64,000 nt of DNA from Verrucomicrobiaceae bacterium (GTDB taxonomy: Bacteria; Verrucomicrobiota; Verrucomicrobiia; Verrucomicrobiales; Verrucomicrobiaceae). Numbering within the stretch: the stretch's first letter is position 1; every line of letters begins with the position of its first letter. A program made the position numbers and the translations under genes. Below, one piece after another: positions 1 through 8,696 of this stretch. The notes beneath the pieces are model-generated. The model was not told the DNA's origin. It ran no database searches and saw nothing but the letters and a program-made list of their open reading frames with translations. The stretch covers positions 62,001 to 126,000 of the forward strand of contig JACKQF010000005.1 of assembly GCA_024232965.1 (NCBI GenBank). Direction: 5' to 3'.

Positions 1-1047
1 TTTTGCCACCACCTCGACCTCATAGGGGTAGTCGTCGCGGAAGAAGTAATGCACCCAGGCAGGGAATTCTGAGAGCAGGCTAACCTTCTCCTTCACACTC
101 TGGAGGATCGCCGCCGCATGGCTGGCCTTTTCGATCGGCAAGCCCGCCTGACTAAGCTGATGGCGGGAGGCATCCAACAGTGCCTTGGGCTCCATTTCAC
201 GCAGGTACTGGGAGTTCAGCCACTTGCACTTACCGATGTCAAAACGTGCGTTGCTGCTGTGGATTTCTTTCGCATCAAAGAGGCTGACCAATGTATCGCG
301 GTCCAGCTTTTCGCTATCAGCACGTGGCGTCCAGCCCAGCAGGCACAGGTAGTTAAAGACCGCCGCTGGCAAAAAGCCCGCCTGCTGGTAGCTCTCGATC
401 GAACTACCCTCATCGCGCTTGCTCATCTTTGACCCGCTGGGGTTCAGGATCAGTGGGATGTGGGCGTAGATCGGCGCTGATTTACCAAACGCATTGAAGA
501 GATCGATGTGCTTCCAAGTGTTGGAAAGGTGATCTTCCCCGCGAATGACGTGGGTGATGCCCATCTCGATATCGTCCACCACGTTCACAAAATGGAAGAT
601 GTAGCTCCCATCTGGACGGCGCACCGTCATGTCCGGTTCCTCAGTGGCAGCAAAGGTCACATCACCACAAACGAGGTCGATGACCGTGATTGGACGGCGG
701 GTGAATTTGAATCGCACCGAGCCATTTTCCTCCGTGTACACCAGATCCGCAGCCTGGAGTTGCGCCAGATAGCGGTCGTAGATGTCCTTGCGTTGGCTCT
801 GGAAGTACGGCCCGTAATCACCGCCGGCCTCGGGCCCCTCATCCCAGTCGATACCCAGCCACCGCAGGCCGTCCAGGATGGCGGCTCGGGCTTCCTCTGT
901 ATTGCGTGCCTCGTCCGTGTCCTCGATGCGCAGGACCAGCTTCCCACCGTGGCGACGGGCAAAGAGCCAGTTAAAGAGCGCAGTGCGGGCACCGCCGACG
1001 TGGAGGTACCCGGTGGGGGAAGGAGCAAATCGAACGCGAACAGACAT
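1..1047 (-). CDS. gltX: Glutamyl-tRNA synthetase (3' end cut off by window edge)
   Basis: Charges tRNA-Glu (class I aminoacyl-tRNA synthetase, cytoplasm). The frame is open from an ATG at 1045-1047 to base 1, giving 349 codons with no stop, so the C-terminal anticodon-binding part is missing. The N-terminus reads MSVRVRFAPSPTGYLHVGGA, with the HIGH-type signature as HVGG. The KMSKR loop is present as SKMSKRDEG, about 240 residues in. The family is usually 470-500 residues, so roughly 130 residues lie outside the window. The following gene is divergent, with about 145 bp between the starts. The assignment is secure. Whether it is discriminating or non-discriminating cannot be judged without the missing anticodon-binding region. 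Confidence 0.95.
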   Translation of the reverse strand, partial: MSVRVRFAPSPTGYLHVGGARTALFNWLFARRHGGKLVLRIEDTDEARNTEEARAAILDGLRWLGIDWDEGPEAGGDYGPYFQSQRKDIYDRYLAQLQAADLVYTEENGSVRFKFTRRPITVIDLVCGDVTFAATEEPDMTVRRPDGSYIFHFVNVVDDIEMGITHVIRGEDHLSNTWKHIDLFNAFGKSAPIYAHIPLILNPSGSKMSKRDEGSSIESYQQAGFLPAAVFNYLCLLGWTPRADSEKLDRDTLVSLFDAKEIHSSNARFDIGKCKWLNSQYLREMEPKALLDASRHQLSQAGLPIEKASHAAAILQSVKEKVSLLSEFPAWVHYFFRDDYPYEVEVVAK

Positions 1048-1192
1048 AGTCCCACCCACAAGAACGAGAAACCAGCCAGTCTCAACCTCGATTATTTGGC
1101 CCCGCCTTTCTTCATCTTCCCATCGACAAGCTTGAACGCCTTTGGTAGGATTTCAGTCAGAACCGTTAGCCGAACCGCAGGCCCCCCTTCCC

Positions 1193-1921
1193 ATGAAGCT
1201 CATCCACCTCTGTCTTACCGCTGTTGCGCTCGCGCTGGCATCGCCAACCGTGGCCAACGCCCAGGTGCTGATCTACAAGCTCGAATTCAAACACGAAGCT
1301 GGGTTCAACGTTGAGTTCTTCAAAGAAGGCTACTGCATCGTCCCGGTGCTGGGCGGCACGGGAAGCATCCTTTTGGGCCACGAAGAAGGCGGACGCCGCA
1401 TCGCCAGCACCGCCGCAGATTCTGCTAATTTTTTCACCGGCATCACGGGTTCCGGTCGCCGCGTCACCGTCCTGAATGCTGGCGGCACCGCCGCATCGGC
1501 CACCACGACCACCGCAGCGACGACACAGGCCTGGGTAGCGACGGGCGATGTGAACAAATACGTCTCCCTTTCAACGCCGATTTCCTCCATGCGCGTCCGG
1601 GTTGCATCCTCGCTTAAGGGGCTTGCAATTGGCTCCAGCGCAGAAACAGGCAGCGTCACTGCTGTGGACGGATCTTTGGGCTTCGCACACATCGCAGAAA
1701 TCAAGGCATCCCTGGACGACGACCTCACCACCCAAGCCAATAAGGCGGGCGAAGACCTTGCTGCCGCAGTCACCCGGGTGCAGAGGGAACTTTTCCGCAG
1801 GGGCTTTGTCACCGAGACGGCCACCACGCCAACCGATCCGACCACTCCGACGGACCCCAACGCACCAACAGATCCGACGATCGATCCGAACGTCACGACC
1901 GACCCCAACGCCACCAATTAA
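1193..1921 (+). CDS. Secreted protein of unknown function with Thr-Asp-Pro repeat tail
   Basis: A 242-residue protein with a clear Sec signal peptide (MKLIHLCLTAVALALASPTV, cleavage probably after ANA). I chose the ATG at 1193 because the 17 codons upstream in the same frame lack signal-peptide character. The mature part has no motif I recognise. The C-terminus is a low-complexity run of TDP/TPTDPN-type units (about residues 215-242), resembling a flexible linker or surface-exposed tail. The stop codon is the first base triplet of an 18-bp tandem repeat. It faces the convergent efflux lipoprotein gene and has no operon partner. Function unknown. Confidence 0.75.
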   Translation: MKLIHLCLTAVALALASPTVANAQVLIYKLEFKHEAGFNVEFFKEGYCIVPVLGGTGSILLGHEEGGRRIASTAADSANFFTGITGSGRRVTVLNAGGTAASATTTTAATTQAWVATGDVNKYVSLSTPISSMRVRVASSLKGLAIGSSAETGSVTAVDGSLGFAHIAEIKASLDDDLTTQANKAGEDLAAAVTRVQRELFRRGFVTETATTPTDPTTPTDPNAPTDPTIDPNVTTDPNATN

Positions 1922-1954
1922 GGCGGCATTCAGAAGTAAGGCGGCATTCAGAAG
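1919..1954. repeat. Perfect 18-bp tandem duplication at a stop codon
   Basis: TAAGGCGGCATTCAGAAG occurs twice back to back (1919-1936 and 1937-1954). The first copy begins with the TAA stop of the secreted protein gene. The second ends 10 bp before the stop of the convergent efflux lipoprotein gene. It looks like a recent slippage or duplication event between converging genes. It is not long enough to be a terminator. Confidence 0.85.
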
Positions 1955-1964
1955 CCACAGTGCT

Positions 1965-3383
1965 TCAAAACGAACCGCCCAGTGCCAAATAGAGATCCGC
2001 GCGGTTGCGTAACCTCTGCGCCTCCACCGTCAACAGGGCACGCCTCGCATCAAAAGCCCGTTGCCGAGCATCCAATAGGGTTAGCACGTCCACCAGCCCG
2101 CGCTCATATTGGCCCTGCGCTAGCTTGTCAGAGCGCTCGGCCTCCTCAACTGCACGGGAAAGCTGCCCCGCTTGTTGCACCAAGAACGTTTCCGCCGCTA
2201 AGCTCGTCTCCACTTCCTGAAAAGCCGTCAGCACCGAGCCCGCATACTGCTGCAGCGCCTCGTCGTAGCGAGCCTTTGCCAACTCTACCCCGGCCTTAAG
2301 TCGACCGCCCTGAAAAATCGGTTGCGTCAATTGACTGGCAACCGTCCAGATCACGGACGAAGCGCTCAGCAGGCTGGCCAGTTCCTGCGTGCTGTAACCT
2401 TTGTCGCCCGTGAGGCGAATACTTGGCAACAAGGCCTTTTTCGCCGCACTCTCGCCCCGCAATTCGCCCATCAGGCGCTGCTCAGCCGCCCGCAGATCCG
2501 GGCGACGCAGCAGCATTTCCGAGGGCAAACCCGCCGGAACGGACCGGCGCAGGTCCGGCAAAGCCACCAGCCCCCGCTCTTTCCCCGCCGGATACCCGCC
2601 CAGCAGTCGCTCCAGCGACCGTGTCGTTTCATCCAAATCCTGTCTGCGCTGAGTAACGGTGGACTCCGCCCTCGCCAAGTCCGCCCGACTCAGACTGATG
2701 TCCAAGGCCAAACGATCCGGGTCGATCCCCCGATCAAGCTGCCGATCAAGGACCTTCAACTGGATCTGCCGGGTTCGCACATTCTCCTCCGCCAGCGCCA
2801 ACTGTGCACGAGCCTCCGCCAGCGTTACCGCCGTCTTCACCGTGTTCGCCGCCAGCGATAGCTGTGCCGCGTGGAGGTCAGCCGCAGCCGCAGCCGTCTC
2901 CGCCGAGCGCTGGCCGCGTTGATCTGCAATCTTGCCCCAGAAATCCGGCTCCCAACTGATGTCCAGCGTCGAATTGAATCGATTCGCCCGCTGCCCCAGC
3001 CCTGCAAAGCGCTGGTCTCCCGGACGCTGGGACCGACTCGCATCCGCCGCGCCATCCAGTGTTGGGAAAAAAGCGGCCCCTGCCTGCCGGGTCAGAGCCC
3101 GCGCCTGCTGCACCCGAGCCGCCGTCGCCTTCAGATCCGGGTTTCCTGCGATCGCCCGGTCCACCAGCCCACGCAGCGAGCCATCGCCAAAGTCCGAGAG
3201 CCACCCCGTCGCCGCCGCAGGTCCGGTGCGAGCCGCCGCAGACCAAGCATCAGGAGCCTGTTTTTGGACCCCTTCGACATCCGACTTCATGCGTTTCGAG
3301 CCCAACGGAGCCATACCAATGCACCCCCCCACGACCAAGGGCACACCCATCATCCAAAGCTTCCGGCCAACCTTATGCGTCAT
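1965..3383 (-). CDS. Outer-membrane efflux lipoprotein (NodT/TolC family)
   Basis: Outer-membrane channel of tripartite efflux systems, 472 residues. The ATG at 3381-3383 gives MTHKVGRKLWMMGVPLVVGG followed by Cys, a lipoprotein signal with lipobox VGGC. An upstream in-frame start would add 26 residues that spoil the signal. The body shows two long alpha-helical OEP repeats, including ADAS...NSTLDISWEPDFWG in the first half and the RRPDLRAAEQRL stretch in the second, as in NodT-type proteins. No inner-membrane pump or membrane-fusion protein gene is adjacent on either side, so its partners must be encoded elsewhere. The neighbours are a convergent secreted protein and an unrelated antiporter. 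Confidence 0.88.
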   Translation of the reverse strand: MTHKVGRKLWMMGVPLVVGGCIGMAPLGSKRMKSDVEGVQKQAPDAWSAAARTGPAAATGWLSDFGDGSLRGLVDRAIAGNPDLKATAARVQQARALTRQAGAAFFPTLDGAADASRSQRPGDQRFAGLGQRANRFNSTLDISWEPDFWGKIADQRGQRSAETAAAAADLHAAQLSLAANTVKTAVTLAEARAQLALAEENVRTRQIQLKVLDRQLDRGIDPDRLALDISLSRADLARAESTVTQRRQDLDETTRSLERLLGGYPAGKERGLVALPDLRRSVPAGLPSEMLLRRPDLRAAEQRLMGELRGESAAKKALLPSIRLTGDKGYSTQELASLLSASSVIWTVASQLTQPIFQGGRLKAGVELAKARYDEALQQYAGSVLTAFQEVETSLAAETFLVQQAGQLSRAVEEAERSDKLAQGQYERGLVDVLTLLDARQRAFDARRALLTVEAQRLRNRADLYLALGGSF

Positions 3384-3592
3384 TTCGTGATTCCTTCGTA
3401 AATTGCTCCGTCCTTCAACGGGTCGAACCAAGCAGTGCTTTCGCCCCCATCCAAAGGCCATCGATCCTCACTGCGCCGAATCCCCCCGTCAACCTCCCGG
3501 CTGATCTTTCCTTTCCGAAAGTCGCATCGTTGCCCCGGAGCGCTGACTTCCAGCCCGCGCTGAGCCTGAGGGCCATCTAGGCCCGCCTCCCT

Positions 3593-4921
3593 CTAACGCA
3601 AAAGCACCCAGCCCACTACCACTAAGATCGGCAGCAGGATCGGGATCGAGAATCCGATCATGTACCCGATGAACGAAGGCGTGTGAACCTTCGCCTTTTC
3701 CGCGATGGCTTTGACCATGAAGTTCGGGCCATTGCCAATGTAGCTGCCGGCACCAAAGAACACAGCACCCATCGAGATCGCCGCCAGCAGATGGGAACCG
3801 GTCTCGGTAAAGGCATGGACATCGGCCATTTTGTCCACCGACAGGTGCTCCCCGCCCATCGCAGCAGCCAGAAAGGACAGGTAGGTCGGCGCATTGTCCA
3901 GGAAGGCTGACAGCGCACCGGTGGAGAAGTAATACTGCAGCGGGCTGCTGATCTTCACCAGCTCACCACTCTCCAGAATCTGCAGCGCCGGGATCATGGT
4001 CAAAAAGATACCGATGAACAAAAAGCCCACCTCTTTCACCGGGCCGAAATTGAAGTCATTGGCCTCGTGAACCTCTTTGGTCGAGATGAAATACGATGCT
4101 ACCGCCGCCAAGATCATCACCAGTGCCGGGATCGATAGTACTCCAGCGATCGTCGTCTCCTGCACACTCTTCGGCAGAAACACCGCCGCCAGCACCACCC
4201 CGAGGAAAACGAGATTCCGCAGTCCCCGGAACAGCCACTCCTCATGCGCAGTCTCGCGCTCCCGAACATCGGAGGGAGCCTTCAGGAAGTTCTTCCGGTC
4301 CATCACAAAGAAGACCGTCAGCAGCAGCACCACGGCCAGCAACCAACCTTCCCAACAATGCTCCAGCACCCACCAGAAGGGCACCCCACGCAAAAAGCCC
4401 AGGAACAGGGGAGGATCGCCGATCGGCGTCAGGCAACCGCCCACATTGCTCACCACGAAGATGAAAAACACAATGTGGAGGCTCGTGATACGGTACTTAT
4501 TCATGCGGATCCACGGGCGGATCAGCAGCATGGAGGCCCCCGTCGTCCCGATCAGGTTCGATAGGATCGCCCCTACCGCCAAAAAGATCGTGTTCACCAT
4601 CGGTGTCGCCTCCCCCTTCACCCGGATATTGATCCCGCCGGAAATCACAAAGAGAGATCCCACCAGCGCCATGAAGCTCACATACTCATGGGCCGCATGA
4701 TGGATCGCATGCACATCCCCCCGCGCCATCCAGTAGTAACCCGCAATCAGCAGGCCCAGGCCCACGGCCACCTTCGGATAGTGATGCTCCCAAAAATGAG
4801 CGGCAAACAGCGGCATAAGGGCAATACACAAGAGCAACGCAGCAAAGGGGGCAACCGTCCACATGGGTGGCGTTGAATGGGCGTGGGCAGCCGCTTCTGC
4901 GGCGAGTAAGGGTAAAAACAT
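3593..4921 (-). CDS. Na+/H+ antiporter, NhaD-type (ion transporter superfamily)
   Basis: A polytopic inner-membrane protein of 442 residues with about 11-12 hydrophobic segments. The likely job is sodium export in exchange for protons. The conserved-looking blocks SNLIGTTGASMLL and SNVGGCLTPIGDPPLFLGFL are typical of NhaD/ArsB-like transporters, and FLDNAPTYLSFLAAA repeats the pattern in the second half. The true start is the ATG at 4919-4921. The reading frame stays open for another 458 codons upstream, but that part is antisense to the secreted oxidoreductase gene and has no transporter features. It is divergent from the next gene, with 84 bp between starts. An anion or organic-acid substrate is a weaker alternative. 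Confidence 0.85.
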   Translation of the reverse strand: MFLPLLAAEAAAHAHSTPPMWTVAPFAALLLCIALMPLFAAHFWEHHYPKVAVGLGLLIAGYYWMARGDVHAIHHAAHEYVSFMALVGSLFVISGGINIRVKGEATPMVNTIFLAVGAILSNLIGTTGASMLLIRPWIRMNKYRITSLHIVFFIFVVSNVGGCLTPIGDPPLFLGFLRGVPFWWVLEHCWEGWLLAVVLLLTVFFVMDRKNFLKAPSDVRERETAHEEWLFRGLRNLVFLGVVLAAVFLPKSVQETTIAGVLSIPALVMILAAVASYFISTKEVHEANDFNFGPVKEVGFLFIGIFLTMIPALQILESGELVKISSPLQYYFSTGALSAFLDNAPTYLSFLAAAMGGEHLSVDKMADVHAFTETGSHLLAAISMGAVFFGAGSYIGNGPNFMVKAIAEKAKVHTPSFIGYMIGFSIPILLPILVVVGWVLLR

Positions 4922-5005
4922 GGTCAGTGAGTGCGTTGGTCTACAAAGCAGCTTGCATTCCAATTTTTCAGCCCGCTTGTCAAGCCGCCTTCTCCCCCCT
5001 ATCCC

Positions 5006-7072
5006 ATGCGCCTCCTCACCTTTGCCCTCGCCCTTTCTCCCCTCCTGACCACCGCAGCCTCTGACGTCGTCATCTACGGCGGCACCTCGGCCGGGATTGC
5101 CGCTGCCATTCAGACCGCCCGCATGGGCCGCACCGCGACGATTATCGAGCCCACCCAATTCCTCGGCGGACTCACCACTGGCGGGCTCGGAGCCACCGAT
5201 ATCGGCAATAAAAAAGCCATCGGCGGCATCTCCCGCGAGTTCTACGCGCAGGTCTTCCAATACTACGCCAACCCCGATAAATGGCGGCACGAGACTCGCG
5301 ACGAATACTTTGCCAAGAAGCACCACGGCAATACCGGCAGCGAAGACACGATGTGGACCTTTGAACCCCACGCCGCCTCCGAAATCTACGACGCCATGCT
5401 CGCAACCGTCGCAGACAAGGTCACCGTCATCCGCGGCCAACGCCTCGATTTGAAAAAAGGTGTCGTCAAAGACGGCGCACGCATCACCCAGATCGTCATG
5501 GAAAGCGGGGAAACCTACGCCGCCCCCATGTTCATCGATGCCACCTACGAGGGCGACCTCCTCGCCACCGCTGGCGTTTCCTACCACGTCGGGCGCGAGG
5601 CCAACAGCGTCTATGGCGAGACCCTCAACGGCGTCCAGGTCGCCCGCTCCATTCACCATCAATTCAGCAAAAACGTCGATCCCTACGTGAAGCCCGGCGA
5701 TCCCGGCAGCGGTCTGCTTCCGGGCATCAATCCCGATGGCCCTGGCGAAGAATTCTCCGGCGACAAAAAGGTCCAAGCCTACAACTTCCGCATGTGCACG
5801 ACCGACGTGCCCGAAAACCGCCGCGCCTGGGAAAAGCCCGCCGACTACGATCCGCAGTGGTTTGAGCTCGTCCTGCGCAACTGCGAGGCTGGCGACGAAC
5901 GCATCCCCTGGGCCCCCACTTGGATGCCTAACCGCAAGACCGATACCAACAACAACTTCGCCATCTCCACCGACTTCATCGGTCAAAACTGGGACTACCC
6001 TGAGGCGGACTACGCCACCCGCGCTGAGATTTGGAAAGCCCACGAAGACTGGCAGAAAGGCCTCATGTGGACCCTCGCCAATCACCCACGCGTCCCTGAA
6101 AAAATCCGTGCCGCCTTTCAAAAGCTCGGTCTCGCCAAAGATGAATTCACCGAGAATGGCAACTGGCCCCGCCAGATGTACGTCCGCGAAGCCCGCCGCA
6201 TGATCAGCGACTACGTCATGTCGGAAAAGAACTGCAAACGGCAGGAAGTCATCGAAGACTCCATCGGCATGGGGGCCTACAATATGGATTCCCACAACAT
6301 CCAGCGCTACGTCACCGCCGAAGGCTTCGTGCGCAACGAAGGCGATGTTCAGATCGGCACCCGCCCCTACCCCATCAGCTTCCGCAGCCTACGGCCCAAG
6401 GCAGAGCAGTGCACCAACCTCCTCGCCCCCACCTGCCTCAGCGCCAGCCACATCGCCTTTGGCAGCATCCGCATGGAGCCCGTCTTCATGGTGCTGGGTC
6501 AGAGCTCCGCCACCGCCGCCGTCCACGCCATCGAGCAGGGCACCACCATCCAAAACATCGACTACGCCAAGCTCAAAACCCAGCTCGAGACCGATGGTCA
6601 AGTACTCGACTTCGAAAGTCCCCCGATCCCCGACGTCGTCACCCTCACCAAAGAACAACTCGGTGGCATCGTCGTCGATGATGGGGAGGCCCAGCTCACC
6701 GGCTTTGACTCCATCGGCCACACCACTCCTGGTTTTGTCCAGCAAGGCTATCGCCACGACAGCGACGCTGGCAAAGGCATGCAAAAAGCTCGCTTCATCC
6801 CCACCCTACCCAAAGCCGGGAAGTATCGCGTCGCCATCACCTACGGAGCCCTCGCCAACCGCGCCAACAACGTCCCCGTCACCATCCACCACGCCAGCGG
6901 CGATGCCAGCGTGACGGTGAACCAAAAGAAAAAGCCCAGCGAAAAAGGCCTCCTCGAACCCCTCGGCACCTACGACTTCGAAGCCGGCCAATCCAGCTAT
7001 GTCGAGATCTCCAACACCGGCACCAAAGGCCACGTCATCATCGACGCCATCCAGTTCCTCCCAGTCGAATAA
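5006..7072 (+). CDS. Secreted FAD-dependent oxidoreductase with golvesin-like C-terminal domain
   Basis: 688 residues. The ATG at 5006 gives a signal peptide (MRLLTFALALSPLLTTAAS); the longer in-frame start at 4931 does not. The mature protein opens with a Rossmann FAD-binding motif, VVIYGGTSAGIAAAIQTARM, and the FLGGLTTGGLGATD block typical of the FAD_oxidored family (PF12831). The last 130 residues or so (from VVDDGEAQLTGFDS) form a beta-rich module like the golvesin/xanthan-lyase C-terminal domain. Such proteins are common in polysaccharide-degrading PVC and Bacteroidetes genomes and are often annotated as putative xanthan lyases. The true substrate is unknown. No neighbouring glycoside hydrolase supports a specific pathway. 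Confidence 0.85.
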   Translation: MRLLTFALALSPLLTTAASDVVIYGGTSAGIAAAIQTARMGRTATIIEPTQFLGGLTTGGLGATDIGNKKAIGGISREFYAQVFQYYANPDKWRHETRDEYFAKKHHGNTGSEDTMWTFEPHAASEIYDAMLATVADKVTVIRGQRLDLKKGVVKDGARITQIVMESGETYAAPMFIDATYEGDLLATAGVSYHVGREANSVYGETLNGVQVARSIHHQFSKNVDPYVKPGDPGSGLLPGINPDGPGEEFSGDKKVQAYNFRMCTTDVPENRRAWEKPADYDPQWFELVLRNCEAGDERIPWAPTWMPNRKTDTNNNFAISTDFIGQNWDYPEADYATRAEIWKAHEDWQKGLMWTLANHPRVPEKIRAAFQKLGLAKDEFTENGNWPRQMYVREARRMISDYVMSEKNCKRQEVIEDSIGMGAYNMDSHNIQRYVTAEGFVRNEGDVQIGTRPYPISFRSLRPKAEQCTNLLAPTCLSASHIAFGSIRMEPVFMVLGQSSATAAVHAIEQGTTIQNIDYAKLKTQLETDGQVLDFESPPIPDVVTLTKEQLGGIVVDDGEAQLTGFDSIGHTTPGFVQQGYRHDSDAGKGMQKARFIPTLPKAGKYRVAITYGALANRANNVPVTIHHASGDASVTVNQKKKPSEKGLLEPLGTYDFEAGQSSYVEISNTGTKGHVIIDAIQFLPVE

Positions 7073-7098
7073 CCCAGCACAGCCGCCCACTATGGAGA

Positions 7099-7115
7099 GC
7101 CGACGACTCGTCGGC
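7099..7115. repeat. Short perfect palindrome in intergenic region
   Basis: GCCGACGA and TCGTCGGC flank a single C, 26 bp after the oxidoreductase stop. The arm is strong, but with a one-base loop and no T-run it is a poor intrinsic terminator. It may be a REP-like extragenic palindrome or a regulator site. Only one copy is seen in this window. Confidence 0.4.
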
Positions 7116-7268
7116 ACCTCGCATCCTTGAGCCGAGCCGACAAGCAACCCCCAGAGCGGATCCACCGTGGTGCGGCGGGTGAGTCAATGGGGGTCGTCAA
7201 ATCCAGCTGCTTCTACCGTCAAGGGTCGCTTGAGCGATCGCCCATCCTCCGAGGCACATTCCCCCGCG

Positions 7269-7751
7269 TCAGTCTTCGAGAATCCGCAAGGCCTCACGGA
7301 AGGCCTCCTGCTTGTTCGGGTCGTTATCGGCTGCCAGGGACGCTTCCGCCGCCGTGCGCATCTCGGCTTTCCAGGCGGTGAAGCCTTCCCAGACCTCCAC
7401 GCGTTGCGTGCTACCCGCAGGGGCAAGCTCCAGGTCCACCTTCCACGCCGCCACCCCATCGCGCAGGTGTCGCAACAGATTCTCCCGTGCATCTGCTACG
7501 TTGGCCGTGCTTTGGAGGTAGGCCTCCTCTTTCTCCTCCACCTCGTGCACGGATTTCTCATACTCCGCCCAAGTCGCCGCCAACTCCGCCAGCGCCCCGT
7601 CCACATCCATTCCCTTGGACTCCAACAACGCCCGCCTCTCCTCCATCACCGACTTCAGGCCCTCATACTGACGACGCCGCTGCTCCATCAGCTCCGCATC
7701 CGACAAGTCGGCTGCATCGTCCCCGTCCATGAGAAGGTCTTTCAAGTTCAT
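7269..7751 (-). CDS. Hypothetical acidic coiled-coil protein
   Basis: 160 residues, starting MNLKDLLMDGDDAADLSDAE. The sequence is strongly acidic and helical. Heptad-like stretches around residues 22-95 (EQRRRQYEGLKSVMEERRAL and EYEKSVHEVEEKEEAYL) suggest a coiled coil. There is no signal peptide or membrane segment, so it is probably cytoplasmic. I recognise no catalytic motif or named family. Codon use matches its neighbours, and the frame is clean from ATG to stop with no better frame overlapping, so I treat it as real. It stands alone on the minus strand. Confidence 0.65.
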   Translation of the reverse strand: MNLKDLLMDGDDAADLSDAELMEQRRRQYEGLKSVMEERRALLESKGMDVDGALAELAATWAEYEKSVHEVEEKEEAYLQSTANVADARENLLRHLRDGVAAWKVDLELAPAGSTQRVEVWEGFTAWKAEMRTAAEASLAADNDPNKQEAFREALRILED

Positions 7752-7850
7752 GGACGATAAGAAAGCCGCTAGGCGCTGCCGCGCAAGTCTATCTTTCTCA
7801 CCTAGTGATCCAGCCCATCAGGGGCGCTATGCTTCCGGGGCACTGTGCTT

Positions 7851-7955
7851 CTAGCCCATGTGCCGTCGGCGGTGCCTCCAGCACACTCCGCAAATCAAAA
7901 AGCCAATGAACCGCCAACAAGAGGCGCAGCAGCAGAGAAGCACAAAATTAGCCAT
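7851..7955 (-). CDS. Possible 34-residue Cys-rich membrane peptide
   Basis: A small frame starting MANFVLLCCCASCWRFIGFL and ending in a basic tail (WRHRRRHMG). One hydrophobic segment followed by clustered arginines gives a positive-inside pattern, as expected for a single-pass small protein. It lies just downstream of the phosphatase gene on the same strand. No Shine-Dalgarno is evident, and a longer open frame in the same phase runs back through the phosphatase gene. It may therefore be chance; kept only as a candidate. Confidence 0.25.
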   Translation of the reverse strand: MANFVLLCCCASCWRFIGFLICGVCWRHRRRHMG

Positions 7956-7990
7956 TGAAGCTATCCCGCTCAGCCGCTTGATCCTCAGCC

Positions 7991-8482
7991 CTACCGATAC
8001 TTGTTCATCCACCGCTTGGCGCATGTGGTCTGCTCGCTCGTCTCTAGGCAACACTTCCGGCGGGAGCGGATCCACTGCACCGGATCGGCATTGGCGGGAA
8101 TGAACCCTGCTTTGGCACACCAGGCGACGATGAACTGCCCCGTCCGACCGCAACCCGCCACACAATGCACCACCACCGCTTCGCGGGCAGCGTGGTGCTG
8201 ATCCATCAACTCCACAAAGCGTTCCATCTGCGCATCCGTCGGCACCCCATAGTCCGGCACGTTGATGTGATAGTACGTGAACTGATTCGGCACATCCTGG
8301 CGATTGTCGAACTCGCAGCAATTCACCACCACCCGAACCTCGTTCTCCTCATAAAGGTCAAAGACATAAGGATCCGGCCACCAAGACGCCGCAATCACGC
8401 CCTCTACAATCCATGTAAAAGGTTCAGTTCTTTCGGGCTGCCCCCTTGCAGGCCAATACCAAGGTCGAATCAGTGGTCGCAT
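7991..8482 (-). CDS. Dual-specificity / tyrosine phosphatase-like protein
   Basis: 163 residues. The catalytic P-loop is HCVAGCGRTGQ, matching HCx5R(S/T) of the cysteine phosphatase superfamily. The Cys is the nucleophile and the Arg binds phosphate. A likely general-acid Asp lies upstream in the INVPDYGVPTD segment, as in DSP/PTP enzymes. No signal peptide is evident, so it is likely cytosolic. The substrate cannot be told; phosphoprotein or phosphoinositide-like substrates are both known in the family. The C-terminus (CLETSEQTTCAKRWMNKYR) is unusually Cys- and Lys-rich. It has no obvious operon partner. Confidence 0.8.
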   Translation of the reverse strand: MRPLIRPWYWPARGQPERTEPFTWIVEGVIAASWWPDPYVFDLYEENEVRVVVNCCEFDNRQDVPNQFTYYHINVPDYGVPTDAQMERFVELMDQHHAAREAVVVHCVAGCGRTGQFIVAWCAKAGFIPANADPVQWIRSRRKCCLETSEQTTCAKRWMNKYR

Positions 8483-8696
8483 AAGCTTCGGGATTTCCCC
8501 TCCACCAAGATCACCCCGATTTCAACCCTGATGGGAATCGAACCGCCCCCCTGGCCACGTCTTCGTGAGTACGGAATTCGGGCTCGGTGAGGGCTATCTT
8601 GTTCATGAGGCAAGGGTGAATGGGCGGCGGGAGCACTCCATGCAATGCTCGGAATGACCTGTGGGGATGGACAGACCGTGGTTAATGAGCCAGCGC

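Noticed and set aside
4931..6295. Extension of the antiporter frame upstream of 4921 (458 more codons on the minus strand).
   Set aside because: It is antisense to a well-supported secreted oxidoreductase and shows no transporter or signal features; it is open only because of high GC.
7851..8321. Larger minus-strand frame (156 codons) covering the phosphatase.
   Set aside because: It is an alternate frame of the phosphatase gene; only its last 34 codons, beyond the phosphatase, were kept as a weak candidate.
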